51,800 bases of DNA from Actinomycetes bacterium (GTDB taxonomy: Bacteria > Actinomycetota > Acidimicrobiia > Spongiisociales > JAHEDJ01), in the NCBI GenBank assembly GCA_024641245.1, contig JAHEDK010000020.1, forward strand, positions 1 to 51,800, written 5' to 3'. A model generated the notes under the pieces. That model ran no database searches. It saw nothing but the letters and a program-made list of their open reading frames with translations, and had not been told where the DNA came from. The translations under genes were made by a program, and so were the position numbers. Positions 25,663-34,902 of the stretch are shown here, one piece after another (position 1 is the stretch's first letter; each line of letters begins with the position of its first letter).

Positions 25663-26163
25663 TTATCGGCTCTCGTTGCGGCTTTCTCGTGCCAGGACGC
25701 CGACGGTCAGGAGCAGCGTGGCAGCTGCTCCCAGGCCGGCGGCCTGCACCAGCAGACCGCGCTCGAGAGGAGCCTGCGCCGCGGCCACCACCAGGGCGGC
25801 AACGACGGCTACACCGACGGCGAGTCCGGACACCCTCAGCGCCTGGCGGCCCAACGCGCCCGGCAGGCGATCACGTCGTTCCGCGAAGCCGGCACCGACG
25901 TCGAGGAAGATAAAGAGCAGCGCAGCCCACCCAACCGTCCACCATGCAGGACTCTCAGAAGGATCGAGCGCGACTACCACCTCCACAAGAAAAGCGGTGG
26001 CGCTCATCGCCAGCAGAGCTACCCGTCCGGTCACTGAACCACCAACTCCCAGGACGATACCGATAACCCCCGACGCGACCGGGGCGGGTCCGGATTGACC
26101 GACGAGGACGGGCATGATTGCCAGGCCCACGGCAACGAGGCCTACCATCCATGCGGAGTTCAA
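25663..26163 (-). CDS. small polytopic membrane protein, last gene of the MoxR operon
   Basis: About 166 residues with five hydrophobic segments, rich in Ala, Val and Leu, and a charged loop (AERRDRLPGALGR). No family recognised. A TTG at 26163 overlaps the DUF58 stop as TTGA, matching the coupling used throughout this operon. An ATG at 26148 is the conventional alternative. GGAGGAGG lies 17 bases before the TTG, rather far. Its position suggests a role with the MoxR/DUF58 system. Confidence 0.6.
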   Translation of the reverse strand: MNSAWMVGLVAVGLAIMPVLVGQSGPAPVASGVIGIVLGVGGSVTGRVALLAMSATAFLVEVVVALDPSESPAWWTVGWAALLFIFLDVGAGFAERRDRLPGALGRQALRVSGLAVGVAVVAALVVAAAQAPLERGLLVQAAGLGAAATLLLTVGVLARESRNESR

Positions 26164-27461
26164 ACGCGGGCGCGTAGCAGCCTCCTCCGGAACGAGTCCG
26201 CGTACAGAATCGCGTTCGGGAAAGGATCTCCGACGCTCCACGGCGCTACGACGACTCCCTGCCGCTCGAACCTATGCCGGATGTGGTCGCGCTCGAGTGA
26301 CCAGATTCTCCTGGCGATGGCGTCGATATCGTCGCGAGGGGCCGGCAGGTAGTCGTGCAGCTCGAGTTCGATGATGGCAAGGTCGAATCCCCGACCGCGC
26401 ACGTCGGCGAGCGCCCGCACGGCCCGATCGTCGAGCAATGGGCTGAGGGCGATGATCAGGGCGTTTGCCGGGAGTGACCGCCTGGGAACGGCTCCGAGGC
26501 CGCGCCAGTACTGCTGCCACACCAACCTGCTCTCCATCAGCGTGTCGAGCACTCGGTAGCGATGCCGGTCACCCATTCCGGGCTGAAGCCACCGCACCGG
26601 CTCACCGAAAGCCAGCAACCCGACTCGATCAAGGCGACGTCCGTGCGCCTCCGTCAGCGATGTCACGGCCCTCACAGCCAGGTCGAGCGTCTGGTCAACG
26701 CCGCGCCGCGCTTCGGCGAAGGTATCGAGCATGAACACGACGTCTGCACTGCGCTCGGGATGCCGCTCGGTGATCCACGGCTCACCCACCCTGGCCGTGA
26801 CTCGCCAGTTGATCGAACGCGGATCGTCGCCCGGCACAAATGCGCGCAAATCAGCGTATTCGAAGCCGGCACCCCGGGCCCGGCTAACCAGATCACCAAA
26901 CCCGAGCCGGGTCTCAATCGGTTCGAGCAACCGGCGCAGTACCGCGGCTGGAGGGAAGACCTTCAGTTGGAGCACCGCACCTACTCTGATCGAGCGAGCG
27001 TGCGTACCGATCACCGAACGCGAGCGCACATCCACTCGATCGAAGCGGTACGTCCCCCAGTGAAAGCAATGCAACCCGATCTCGATCGTCGATGATCCGG
27101 CAGGTAGGGAAGTCACCACCACGCCCTCGTCGATGACGGCTGGTTCACCATTCAGATTGGCATCGATGAACTGCACCCCATCCGGAAGTGGAATCAGGAC
27201 ATCGGTGCGTCGTATCGGCCGCGCCGTTTGCATGGAAATCACGAGAGTCACCCGTTCGCCCTCGAGTGCTCTCCGCCGGTTGAGCGCGGCGGAGACCGCC
27301 AGCACCGGTGCTTGCTCCGTCAGGGACCCCACGCCGACCAGAACCAGGAACGGCGCCCCGATCGCCACCAGCTCCGGCCTCCCGGTTCCAAGTCCAAGCG
27401 CAACCGCAAATGCGCCGACAGTCAGGAAGACACGTAGCCTTCGGGTCGAGGTGGTGGTCAC
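26160..27461 (-). CDS. DUF58 domain protein
   Basis: 433 residues. Two N-terminal hydrophobic segments (about 8-50) are followed by a beta-rich region and the DUF58 signature FVPGDDPRSINWRVTAR near residue 220. A von Willebrand A-like fold then has VVFMLDTF with the start of a metal site. DUF58 proteins pair with MoxR ATPases and are thought to act in envelope-related assembly. GTG 27461 overlaps the MoxR stop as GTGA. Confidence 0.85.
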   Translation of the reverse strand: MTTTSTRRLRVFLTVGAFAVALGLGTGRPELVAIGAPFLVLVGVGSLTEQAPVLAVSAALNRRRALEGERVTLVISMQTARPIRRTDVLIPLPDGVQFIDANLNGEPAVIDEGVVVTSLPAGSSTIEIGLHCFHWGTYRFDRVDVRSRSVIGTHARSIRVGAVLQLKVFPPAAVLRRLLEPIETRLGFGDLVSRARGAGFEYADLRAFVPGDDPRSINWRVTARVGEPWITERHPERSADVVFMLDTFAEARRGVDQTLDLAVRAVTSLTEAHGRRLDRVGLLAFGEPVRWLQPGMGDRHRYRVLDTLMESRLVWQQYWRGLGAVPRRSLPANALIIALSPLLDDRAVRALADVRGRGFDLAIIELELHDYLPAPRDDIDAIARRIWSLERDHIRHRFERQGVVVAPWSVGDPFPNAILYADSFRRRLLRARV

Positions 27462-28417
27462 GAATGACCGGGGACGGTGGGCGGGACGGGCACCGCTTCG
27501 AGGCAATCCCTGACGATGTCGGCGTCGGTGATGTCCTGCACCCACATTTCCGGCTTCAGAATCAGCCGGTGGGCCAGGGCCGAAACGGCAACAGACTTCA
27601 CATCATCGGGGGTGACGAAGTCGCGGCCGCCGAGCGCTGCCCTGGCTCGCGACAGCTTCAGCAGAGCCAGTGAGCCCCGGGGGCTCGATCCGACCTGGAC
27701 CCGGTGCTGCTCCCTGGTTGCGGCAACGACGGCAACCATATATTCCAGGATGCCCGGGTCGACATGGACCTCCTCAACCGTCGCCTGCATCGTTTGTAGC
27801 TCTGAAGGCGTAATGACAGGATCGAGGTCAACCTCATCTACCCGGCGCTCCAACCGATTGGTCAGCATCGCCCGTTCATCCGGCGCGGTCGGATACCCAA
27901 CGCTGATGCGCATGATGAAACGGTCCAGCTGGGCTTCCGGAAGCGGATACGTCCCCTCATACTCAATCGGGTTCTGTGTGGCGATGACCAGAAAGGGCCG
28001 GTCGATCGAGTGCGAGACACCATCGATCGTGACCTGTCGCTCTTGCATCGCCTCGAGCAGTGCCGCCTGGGTCTTGGCCGGGGCGCGATTGACCTCATCC
28101 GCCAGCAACAGGTTGGAGAACACGGGACCGCGCCGGAACTCGAATGTTGCCGTCTGAGGGTCCATCACCGTTGAGCCGGTGATGTCCATCGGCATGAGGT
28201 CCGGCGTGAATTGGAGACGGGCGAACTCGAGGCCGGTAACGACCGCAAATGATCGGGCCATGAGAGTCTTGGCCAGCCCTGGATAGTCCTCGATGAGGAC
28301 GTGGCCGTCCGACAACATGGCCATCAAGACCATCTCGAGGGCAAGACGCTTGCCGAGCACGGCCTTCTCGACTTCATCGATGACCAGCCGCGCTCGCTCA
28401 GCCACTGTGTTGCTCAT
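27458..28417 (-). CDS. MoxR-family AAA+ ATPase
   Basis: 319 residues. Walker A is the family's variant EDYPGLAKT (43-51), Walker B is LLLADE (D107, E108) followed by NRAPAKTQAALLEAMQE. Sensor 1 is VIATQNP and the arginine-containing PLPEAQLDRF follows. The C-terminal lid is complete. MoxR ATPases act as chaperones with DUF58/vWA partners. The gene overlaps both neighbours by four bases. Confidence 0.93.
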   Translation of the reverse strand: MSNTVAERARLVIDEVEKAVLGKRLALEMVLMAMLSDGHVLIEDYPGLAKTLMARSFAVVTGLEFARLQFTPDLMPMDITGSTVMDPQTATFEFRRGPVFSNLLLADEVNRAPAKTQAALLEAMQERQVTIDGVSHSIDRPFLVIATQNPIEYEGTYPLPEAQLDRFIMRISVGYPTAPDERAMLTNRLERRVDEVDLDPVITPSELQTMQATVEEVHVDPGILEYMVAVVAATREQHRVQVGSSPRGSLALLKLSRARAALGGRDFVTPDDVKSVAVSALAHRLILKPEMWVQDITDADIVRDCLEAVPVPPTVPGHS

Positions 28418-28938
28418 GACCGGGAGCCTATCGGCGCTGCATCGTCCCGGCCCTCGATCCGCTCGATGGCCGTCACCAGAACATCGAGTTCTCTCGCAGA
28501 TGGACCCGGGATCCCGACGTCCTCGACGAGAATCCGATCAGGCCGCAACAGGGCCCATGCCGGTGGTCCGAGGAGTTCTTCGGCCCGCTTCGGCGAACGG
28601 GTCAGGGTCACGCCATGGGTGGACAAGAGGCGCGCATCGGCAATCTCACGCAGTCTCGGAAGCAGCCGATGATCGAAATCGACCATGCTCGTTCGGGAGA
28701 AGCCAACCAGGCGCTCGAATCCGACCAGGCGGGGAGGAAGCCGCTCCACTCGATCGCGCCGATAGCGGAACTCCGGCGCCGGCTCCCGACGGACCGGGCC
28801 GGGCAGGCGCAATGCCAGGATCACGATGAGCAGAACCAGGGCCTCGAATCCCAGGAGTTCTACGGTACCGTCTGAGAAGACGAGCAGCCCGAGAGCGGCG
28901 ACTGTCACGAACACGACCGCGACCAGCATCCGCCTCAT
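28414..28938 (-). CDS. membrane protein of the MoxR operon
   Basis: 174 residues: two N-terminal hydrophobic segments (about 4-22 and 28-45), then a soluble Arg-rich domain with LPPRLVGFERLVGFSRTSM. No named family recognised. Coupled by ATGA at both ends to the DUF4129 and MoxR genes, so it is an obligate member of the operon. Confidence 0.65.
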   Translation of the reverse strand: MRRMLVAVVFVTVAALGLLVFSDGTVELLGFEALVLLIVILALRLPGPVRREPAPEFRYRRDRVERLPPRLVGFERLVGFSRTSMVDFDHRLLPRLREIADARLLSTHGVTLTRSPKRAEELLGPPAWALLRPDRILVEDVGIPGPSARELDVLVTAIERIEGRDDAAPIGSRS

Positions 28939-29777
28939 ACGGCGGCCAAACCGGAGCGGATCTCACGCAGAGCCGCAATCGCCTCCGCGGCCATACTCTC
29001 ACCGATCACATGCGTGCTGAAGCGAGCTTCCTCGAACAAACCCGTGAGAGCAACGATCGCCTCTGCGTCGACCTCAAGGCGGCGAAGGGACCGCTCCAGG
29101 TATTCGAATGGGGCTTCATGGCGGCGCCTGGGGACACCCGCCCCGGCCAGTGAGATCTCCATTTTCGTATATGCCGCAATTACCACCGTACGAGGATCTC
29201 CTCCCAGTTCGAGGTCCGAGATGGCGGCATCAACGGAGGCAATGATTCCGGTCACGTCCGGCGCTTCATCAGCCGACGCTCTACCCCTGACGTAGGAAAG
29301 AAGCGCGATAGCCACGAAAATCGCCCCGGCAAAGAGAATCAGGCCCCAGGGCGAGCCGGCTACCTGCTGTGGAGGAGCCTCAGCCAGCGAACCCTCACCG
29401 GGGAGGCCGACCCGGCGGCCCTCTCGTCCGTCGCCGCCATTCGGCCCGACCAAGAGGACGATCGCGGCAACAATCGCCAGGACGAGAAACAGTGCAATGG
29501 GCCTGGAACGTCGTCTCCCTCCACCGGCGCGCTCCATCCGACCGCGCGGTGAGCTCAGCACCATGAACGCCACAAAACCCAACAGGGCCAGAACCAGCCA
29601 GGTCAGAACCGTCAAAGGATCCCAACCGAGATCCGACGCCATCCGTCGGGAGGTTCCGGTGCCGGGCATCTGGCGGGCTCCAACGGCGGCGAGACCCGCC
29701 AATCCGACGCCGGCGGCGACGAGCAGAACCACCGACCAGGGCGGCAGCTTCGGTCCAACGCTCCTGTTCTCGCTCAT
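28935..29777 (-). CDS. DUF4129 domain protein, first gene of the MoxR operon
   Basis: 280 residues with four membrane segments (about 13-35, 60-77, 90-108 and 145-163) and a cytoplasmic C-terminal DUF4129 domain containing APFEYLERSLRR and EARFSTHVIG. Such domains regularly accompany MoxR and DUF58 genes. ATG 29777 is used; an in-frame start ten codons earlier lacks a better ribosome-binding site. The operon promoter should lie in 29778-29825, where no box is obvious. Confidence 0.75.
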   Translation of the reverse strand: MSENRSVGPKLPPWSVVLLVAAGVGLAGLAAVGARQMPGTGTSRRMASDLGWDPLTVLTWLVLALLGFVAFMVLSSPRGRMERAGGGRRRSRPIALFLVLAIVAAIVLLVGPNGGDGREGRRVGLPGEGSLAEAPPQQVAGSPWGLILFAGAIFVAIALLSYVRGRASADEAPDVTGIIASVDAAISDLELGGDPRTVVIAAYTKMEISLAGAGVPRRRHEAPFEYLERSLRRLEVDAEAIVALTGLFEEARFSTHVIGESMAAEAIAALREIRSGLAAV

Positions 29778-29825
29778 GGCGAGGAGCCTACCGAACAGGA
29801 AGTTCAAGATTCTTAGTTGGAAAGC

Positions 29826-30800
29826 TCAGACGGTTAGCACCACTTTGCCGGTCGCCCGGCGGCCCGTTAATGCTCCAAAGGCCGCTTCGTACTCGTCCAG
29901 CGGGTATACGTCCGTTACCCGGGGATGGAGCTTTCCTTCCGCCACCATCGCGAAGAGCTCACCGAAGTTGCGCAACGAGGCTGCCGGGTCCTTGGACGTC
30001 CAACTGCCCCAGAAGACCCCGACAAGCGAGACTCCCTTGAGCAGCATCAGATTGAGTGGGATTTCGGGGATCGCCCCCGAGGCGAACCCGATTACGAGAA
30101 AGCGGCCATCCCAGGCCGTCGAGCGAAGGGCGAGTTCTGAGAGCTCACCGCCGACCGGGTCGTAGACAACGTCGACTCCGCGGCCGCCGGTTATCTCCTT
30201 GATCCGGTCCCGGAGGTTCTCCGTTGTGTAGTTGATGCTCTCGTCTGCGCCCATCCCGGTGGCAAAGGCGAGTTTCTCCTGGGTTGAGGCGGCGGCGATG
30301 ACCCGGGCTCCCATTGCCTTGCCGATCTCTACCGCAGAACTACCAACGCCCCCGGCAGCTCCAAGCACCAGCAGTGTCTCACCGGGTTCGAGTTTGGCCC
30401 GCTGTTTCAGCGCGTAGTAGGAGGTGCCGTAGGTGAGCCCGAATGCGGCAGCTTCAACGAAACTGAGGTGCTCCGGCTTTGGCATCGTCGTGGACGCCTC
30501 CACCTTCCACTTTTCAGAGAAGGCGCCGGACACTCCCATCGCCACAACCGGGTCACCGATCGTGAACCGATCAACCGCGTCGCCGACTGCCGAGACCAAT
30601 CCGGCGGCCTCGCCGCCCGGGACGAATGGAAGATCCGGCTGGAATTGATACCTGCCCTCGATGATCAGAGTGTCCGGGAAGTTGAGGGCAGCCGCCTGCA
30701 CGTCGATGACGATTTCACCCGGCCCTGGTACCGGGTCGGGCATCTCGCCGATCGACAAGCGCCCGGCCGGTCCGAGCTCAGTGCAAACGACTGCCCGCAC
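29826..30800 (-). CDS. NADPH:quinone oxidoreductase family protein (zinc-free MDR)
   Basis: 324 residues. N-terminal GroES-like domain with GEIVIDVQAAALNFPDTLI. Rossmann motif VLGAAGGVGSSAVEIGKAMGA lacks zinc ligands, as in quinone oxidoreductases and enoyl reductases. The GTG start follows the thiolase stop by two bases (TAG-CC-GTG), so it is co-transcribed with acyl-CoA genes. An enoyl-thioester reductase role in that pathway is possible. Confidence 0.87.
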   Translation of the reverse strand: MRAVVCTELGPAGRLSIGEMPDPVPGPGEIVIDVQAAALNFPDTLIIEGRYQFQPDLPFVPGGEAAGLVSAVGDAVDRFTIGDPVVAMGVSGAFSEKWKVEASTTMPKPEHLSFVEAAAFGLTYGTSYYALKQRAKLEPGETLLVLGAAGGVGSSAVEIGKAMGARVIAAASTQEKLAFATGMGADESINYTTENLRDRIKEITGGRGVDVVYDPVGGELSELALRSTAWDGRFLVIGFASGAIPEIPLNLMLLKGVSLVGVFWGSWTSKDPAASLRNFGELFAMVAEGKLHPRVTDVYPLDEYEAAFGALTGRRATGKVVLTV

Positions 30801-30802
30801 GG

Positions 30803-31984
30803 CTAGGCCACCTCGAACAAGCCGGCTGCGCCTTGACCGCCGCCGACACACATGGTGCTCACGACGTACTTGGCCCCGCGCCGCTTCCCCTCGATGAGCG
30901 AGTGGGCGACCATCCGGGATCCGCTCATACCGTAGGGATGGCCGATGGCGATCGCTCCACCGTTGACGTTGTAGATCTCGTTGTCGATGCCCAATTCATC
31001 GCGGCAGTAGATCGTTTGTACGGCGAACGCCTCGTTCAACTCCCACAGGTCGATGTCGTCCATGGTCAGGTTGAAACGCTCGAGGAGCTTCGGAACTGCG
31101 AATACGGGACCGATCCCCATGATTTCAGGATCCGTACCCGCCACCGCGATGCCCCGATAGTACCCAAGTGGTTCGAGCCCCCGCCGCTCCGCTTCGGCAG
31201 CCTCCATGATGACCACCGCCGACGATCCGTCGGACAGCTGGCTCGCGTTGCCTGCAGTGATCGTCCCGTTCGGCAACACGACCTTTAGCGAAGACAGACC
31301 TTCGAGCGTCGTGTCGGCCCGGTTGCCTTCATCCTTGGCCAAAGTCACTTCCTCGATGCTGGTTTCGCCCGTTTCCTTGTTCATGACCAGTTTCTGTGCG
31401 GTCATCGGAACGATCTCGTCATCGAACTTGCCGGCGGCCTGGCCCGCTGCGATCCGCTGCTGACTCTGAAGCCCGTACTCATCCTGCGCTTCGCGCGAGA
31501 TACCGTATCGCTCGGCCACCACCTCCGCCGTCTGCAGCATCGGCATGTAGGCATGCACGTAGTTGGCGAGAACGTTTGGATCGAAGAACCGGTCCATGCG
31601 CATATCGTTCGTCTGCACGAGGCTGATCGACTCGACGCCGCCGGCCGCCACGATCTTCATGTTGTCGTGGATGATCTGTTTGGCGCCGGTAGCGATCGCC
31701 ATCATTCCGGACGAGCATTGCCGGTCGATGGTCATCCCCGGAACTGTGGCGGGGAATCCGGCAGCCAGGACCGACATGCGACCGAGGTTGTATGCCTGGG
31801 TTCCTTGTGCCTGGGCGCAACCCATGATCACATCGTCGATTTCGCCCGGTTCGATCCCGGCGCGTTCGACCGCATGCCGGAGACTGTGGGCGGCCAAGGT
31901 GGGTGCCTCTGTGTTGTTGAACGCCCCTCGATACGCCCTTCCGATCGGTGTTCTAGCGGTCGAAACGATGACGGCTTCACGCAT
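30803..31984 (-). CDS. acetyl-CoA acyltransferase (thiolase)
   Basis: 393 residues, normal thiolase length. The nucleophile C90 lies in [10 protein letters not shown]349 in [14 protein letters not shown] and the second catalytic C379 in [10 protein letters not shown]. The full triad favours degradative thiolysis of 3-ketoacyl-CoA. AGGAG lies 7 bases before the ATG. Part of the phosphotransferase, MaoC, thiolase, oxidoreductase cluster. Confidence 0.94.
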   Translation of the reverse strand: MREAVIVSTARTPIGRAYRGAFNNTEAPTLAAHSLRHAVERAGIEPGEIDDVIMGCAQAQGTQAYNLGRMSVLAAGFPATVPGMTIDRQCSSGMMAIATGAKQIIHDNMKIVAAGGVESISLVQTNDMRMDRFFDPNVLANYVHAYMPMLQTAEVVAERYGISREAQDEYGLQSQQRIAAGQAAGKFDDEIVPMTAQKLVMNKETGETSIEEVTLAKDEGNRADTTLEGLSSLKVVLPNGTITAGNASQLSDGSSAVVIMEAAEAERRGLEPLGYYRGIAVAGTDPEIMGIGPVFAVPKLLERFNLTMDDIDLWELNEAFAVQTIYCRDELGIDNEIYNVNGGAIAIGHPYGMSGSRMVAHSLIEGKRRGAKYVVSTMCVGGGQGAAGLFEVA

Positions 31985-32084
31985 TCGTATTCTCCTGTTT
32001 CTATCAGAACGAGAGGCCGGGTTTCTCGGCCGCCTCGGGGGTGGTCATTTCATCGGGCAGTAGGCTGAATCGACATCTTCCGTC

Positions 32085-32546
32085 TCATGGAACGATGAAC
32101 ATCGAGAGGGTCTCGGCGATGAGTGCCGGCTTCTCAGAACCTTTGATCTCGACCGTGACGTCGGTTTTGAACAAGTACCTGCCCGGTGCTTTCTCGGTGA
32201 CATCAGCCAACCGGACTCTGGCGCGGACCTCGCTGCCAACCCTGACCGGTTCCAGAAACCGGACCTTGTCCGAACCGTAGTTGATCGCCATGACCATACC
32301 TTCGGGGATGATCCCGGCCGAGGCGGTCAAGAACGGCAACAGCGAAAGTGTCAGGAAGCCGTGGGCGATGGTCGTGCCCCACGGAGTGGCCTTGGCAGCC
32401 TCCGGATCGACGTGAATGAACTGATGGTCGTTGGTGGCGTTGGCGAACGCGTTGATCCGGTCCTGATCAACGGTGAACCAGTCCGATTCGCCGAGATCCT
32501 TGCCAACGTAGTCGGCGAGTTGGTCAACGGGGACGATCTGCAGCAT
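32085..32546 (-). CDS. MaoC-like enoyl-CoA hydratase
   Basis: 153-residue single hot-dog domain. The hydratase motif is NATNDHQFIHVDPEAA (about 36-51), with the catalytic Asp and His, followed by PWGTTIAHGFLTLSL. It hydrates 2-enoyl-CoA to (R)-3-hydroxyacyl-CoA. AAGGAG precedes ATG 32546, and the first 23 bases overlap the end of the phosphotransferase gene. The gap to the thiolase (31985-32084) shows no clear terminator. Confidence 0.9.
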   Translation of the reverse strand: MLQIVPVDQLADYVGKDLGESDWFTVDQDRINAFANATNDHQFIHVDPEAAKATPWGTTIAHGFLTLSLLPFLTASAGIIPEGMVMAINYGSDKVRFLEPVRVGSEVRARVRLADVTEKAPGRYLFKTDVTVEIKGSEKPALIAETLSMFIVP

Positions 32547-33606
32547 CGGGTACTCCTTGTTGGTTGGTGAACGTGTGAATGTGCTCGAGAGACGTCTCAG
32601 CCAGAAGTACGGCCTGGTCTGCGTACTCCTGGGTGGTGGTCGGGTCAACGTCGCCGTATGCTCCGCCGGCGTATCGCATGTAGACGCCCTCCATGATCAA
32701 GGCCAGCTTCCAGTATGAGAAGGCGATCGAGTAGTCGACTGCAGTCACGTCCAGACCCGAACTCCCGGCATACCGCCCTATCATCTCGGCTCTGGTGGGG
32801 AAGCCCGGCATGCGGCTCGGCGAGTCGAACAGCGGGCCCGACGGTTCTCCGGGTTCTTGCCACGCCGACATGCAGGTACCCAGGTCGGCCAGTGGGTCAC
32901 CAAGCGTGCACAGCTCCCAATCGAGCACCGCCAATACCCTTCCGTCGGCGCCCATCCGGACGTTGTCGATGCGGAAGTCCCCGTGCACCACGGAAACCCG
33001 TTGCTGCTCTGGAACGTGCCGGGCGAGAAGATCGTGGGCTTCCTGTGCGGCAGGCATGTCTCTCGCTTTGGCCGCCTGCCACTGACCGTTCCATCGTTTC
33101 AACTGCCGCTCGAAGTAGCCATCGCGCCTGGCCAGATCACCCAGTCCGGCCTCGTCTACATCGAGGGCGTGCAACTCGGCGAGCGTATCCATGAGGTCGA
33201 ATCCCGCATTACGCCGCTTCGCCACCGACAGATGCTCGGCATCAGAGGCCGTCTCGATCGTGAACCCGCCAACGTATCCCATAACGTAGAAGTCTGCTCC
33301 GAGGATCGAGGCGTCGCCGGAAAAGCCGACCATGTCCGGTACCCGGAATCCGGCTCTCTGGAGGGCAGAGATGATGCGATGTTCGCGAGCCATGTCGTGC
33401 GCGGAGGGAAGTAGGCCCGACAGGGGAGGTCTGCGGAGAACCCAGCGGCGGTCGACGGCATCCGACACAACGTAGGTGAGATTCGATCGACCGACGCTAC
33501 TACGCGCAAAATCCAGCGGTTCGGCTAGCTCGGGGACCCGGTCGGACAGCCATCGAGTCACATTCGGCACGTCGACGCCGGCAGGACTTGCGGCCTCGTC
33601 TGTCAC
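32524..33606 (-). CDS. phosphotransferase family protein (APH fold, ACAD10-like)
   Basis: 360 residues. Kinase-like APH fold with catalytic loop VVHGDFRIDNV and the metal-binding VLDWELCTLGDP. Members of this group lie beside acyl-CoA dehydrogenases and thiolases in actinobacteria and resemble the kinase domain of human ACAD10/11, which phosphorylates hydroxy-fatty acids. A role in activating a hydroxylated acyl substrate for the downstream MaoC and thiolase is a reasonable inference. Antibiotic phosphorylation is much less likely. A near-perfect palindrome lies about 75 bases upstream. Confidence 0.85.
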   Translation of the reverse strand: MTDEAASPAGVDVPNVTRWLSDRVPELAEPLDFARSSVGRSNLTYVVSDAVDRRWVLRRPPLSGLLPSAHDMAREHRIISALQRAGFRVPDMVGFSGDASILGADFYVMGYVGGFTIETASDAEHLSVAKRRNAGFDLMDTLAELHALDVDEAGLGDLARRDGYFERQLKRWNGQWQAAKARDMPAAQEAHDLLARHVPEQQRVSVVHGDFRIDNVRMGADGRVLAVLDWELCTLGDPLADLGTCMSAWQEPGEPSGPLFDSPSRMPGFPTRAEMIGRYAGSSGLDVTAVDYSIAFSYWKLALIMEGVYMRYAGGAYGDVDPTTTQEYADQAVLLAETSLEHIHTFTNQQGVPDAADRPR

Positions 33607-33678
33607 CGTGGACCTCTCCGTTGAACGCCGTACTCGACACTACCGACTCGAGATCACCCGGTCGGGCTGCGTCGTATA

Positions 33679-33692
33679 TTAGCGATCGTTAA
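33679..33692. promoter_or_regulatory. TTAGCGATCGTTAA palindrome upstream of the acyl-CoA operon
   Basis: This 14-base sequence is self-complementary in 12 of 14 positions and is AT-rich against a GC-rich background. It sits in the 181-base gap upstream of the phosphotransferase gene, where a TetR-type operator would be expected. The cognate regulator is unknown. Confidence 0.35.
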
Positions 33693-33748
33693 CTTGGGTA
33701 GGCACGCGCCCAACCAAAACCGTTCTCGCGCGGGGATCGCACCCTATA

Positions 33749-33765
33749 GCGCGCCTTTGCCGCGC
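33749..33765. terminator. weak GC hairpin downstream of the secreted protein gene
   Basis: GCGCG (33749-33753) can pair with CGCGC (33761-33765) around a seven-base loop, downstream of the minus-strand gene ending at 33788. There is no T tract in the right place. The hairpin could separate this transcript from the acyl-CoA operon promoter. Confidence 0.25.
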
Positions 33766-33787
33766 GAAAACGATGTACGGGGGCCCG

Positions 33788-34285
33788 TCAGTGGTCGTCC
33801 TGCTTGTCACGGCCGAGGCCGCGGCCCGGCTTCTCGTTGGAGAAAGACTCCACAGCCTTGACCATGGCGCTGACCTTGTGCCCGTGTGATTCGAGCGTGG
33901 ATGGCGAAATGCCGGCGGCCAACGCGGCATGGACCTGCGCAGCCCGCCCGTGACCGTAGGCGTAGCCGTTGTCCGGCTTGTCCTTCTCGTAACCTTTGAT
34001 CTTGTCCGCCGCCTTCGCCACCATTCCCTGGGCACGTTCGAGTCCGGTAGCGTGGCCGGGCGTTCCTTGCGCGTGATCAGGAAGGCCGGTGTCCGGGTTG
34101 CGGGTGGCGGCAACCGCCAGCATCTCGAGTGCGCGTTCTTGCCCCCGGCCGACGGCTTGCTTGGCCCTCTCGAGGACATGCTGCGGAGGGCCGGCGACGT
34201 CATCCGCTGAAACCACAAGCGCCGGTGCGAAGACGAGCGCAACCGTGAGTCCGGCGACAGCCACTCTATGTGAGGCATTTCTCAT
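33788..34285 (-). CDS. secreted His/Gly-rich protein of unknown function
   Basis: 165 residues with a clear signal peptide (MRNASHRVAVAGLTVALVFA, cleavage near AD-D). The mature protein is hydrophilic, with helical stretches (AKQAVGRGQERALEML, LERAQGMVAKAADKIKGYE) and a tail with HGHK and basic residues. The ATG at 34285 with CAGGAGCGGGAA upstream is well supported. I do not recognise a family. Confidence 0.65.
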   Translation of the reverse strand: MRNASHRVAVAGLTVALVFAPALVVSADDVAGPPQHVLERAKQAVGRGQERALEMLAVAATRNPDTGLPDHAQGTPGHATGLERAQGMVAKAADKIKGYEKDKPDNGYAYGHGRAAQVHAALAAGISPSTLESHGHKVSAMVKAVESFSNEKPGRGLGRDKQDDH

Positions 34286-34326
34286 TTCCCGCTCCTGTGA
34301 GTGAAGTCGCAGAAGATCGCGAAACG

Positions 34327-34806
34327 TTACGGGGTCTCGGCCGAAGCCTCCGGACATACAATCTCGATGGAGGCGCCCAGGAGCACACCGGCCATCAACC
34401 CATCGTCCTCGTCGACCTCCGCCGCACCGCCATCCGACAATCGATCGAGGTACTCGGACAGCAGGTCATCGGTCGTCAGGCCCTCATCGAGGAGGTCGCA
34501 GAACAGTTCGGCGGTGGCGATGAATACTTCGGGATCTTCGAGGGCGGCACCCTCATAAGTCGTTCCGACCATCTCAGCTTCGATGACCGCGATGAGGGCC
34601 GCATAGTCCGGAACGAAGCTGGACGTGGTCGTCGTCGACTCACCGGACCGGCCGATGGCCGAAGTCGTGGGAACTTGCGACGCTCGGGTCGGATCGGCCA
34701 CGGTTGCTTCTGTCTCGACTTCATGTCCCGCACATCCGGCGAGCAGCATCGATGCAACTGCAACGACCGTCATGACGAATCGGGCCCTGGCCATAATGGC
34801 ATCCAT
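34327..34806 (-). CDS. lipoprotein of unknown function
   Basis: 159 residues. Signal segment with lipobox LLAGC near residue 24, then a Ser/Thr-rich linker and a small helical acidic domain containing two Cys (FCDLLDE and IVCPEA) that could form a disulfide. ATG 34806 or 34794 are both possible. It lies upstream of the secreted-protein gene on the same strand and is divergent from oligopeptidase B. Confidence 0.6.
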   Translation of the reverse strand: MDAIMARARFVMTVVAVASMLLAGCAGHEVETEATVADPTRASQVPTTSAIGRSGESTTTTSSFVPDYAALIAVIEAEMVGTTYEGAALEDPEVFIATAELFCDLLDEGLTTDDLLSEYLDRLSDGGAAEVDEDDGLMAGVLLGASIEIVCPEASAETP

Positions 34807-34902
34807 CTGGGAACAGATTACGGGTTGAACTCGAGTAAACGGGGGCAGCCGGCATCGTGCCAACGATTACTCTGAGCTACCAGCCCCTACCCGCGAGGAA
34901 CC

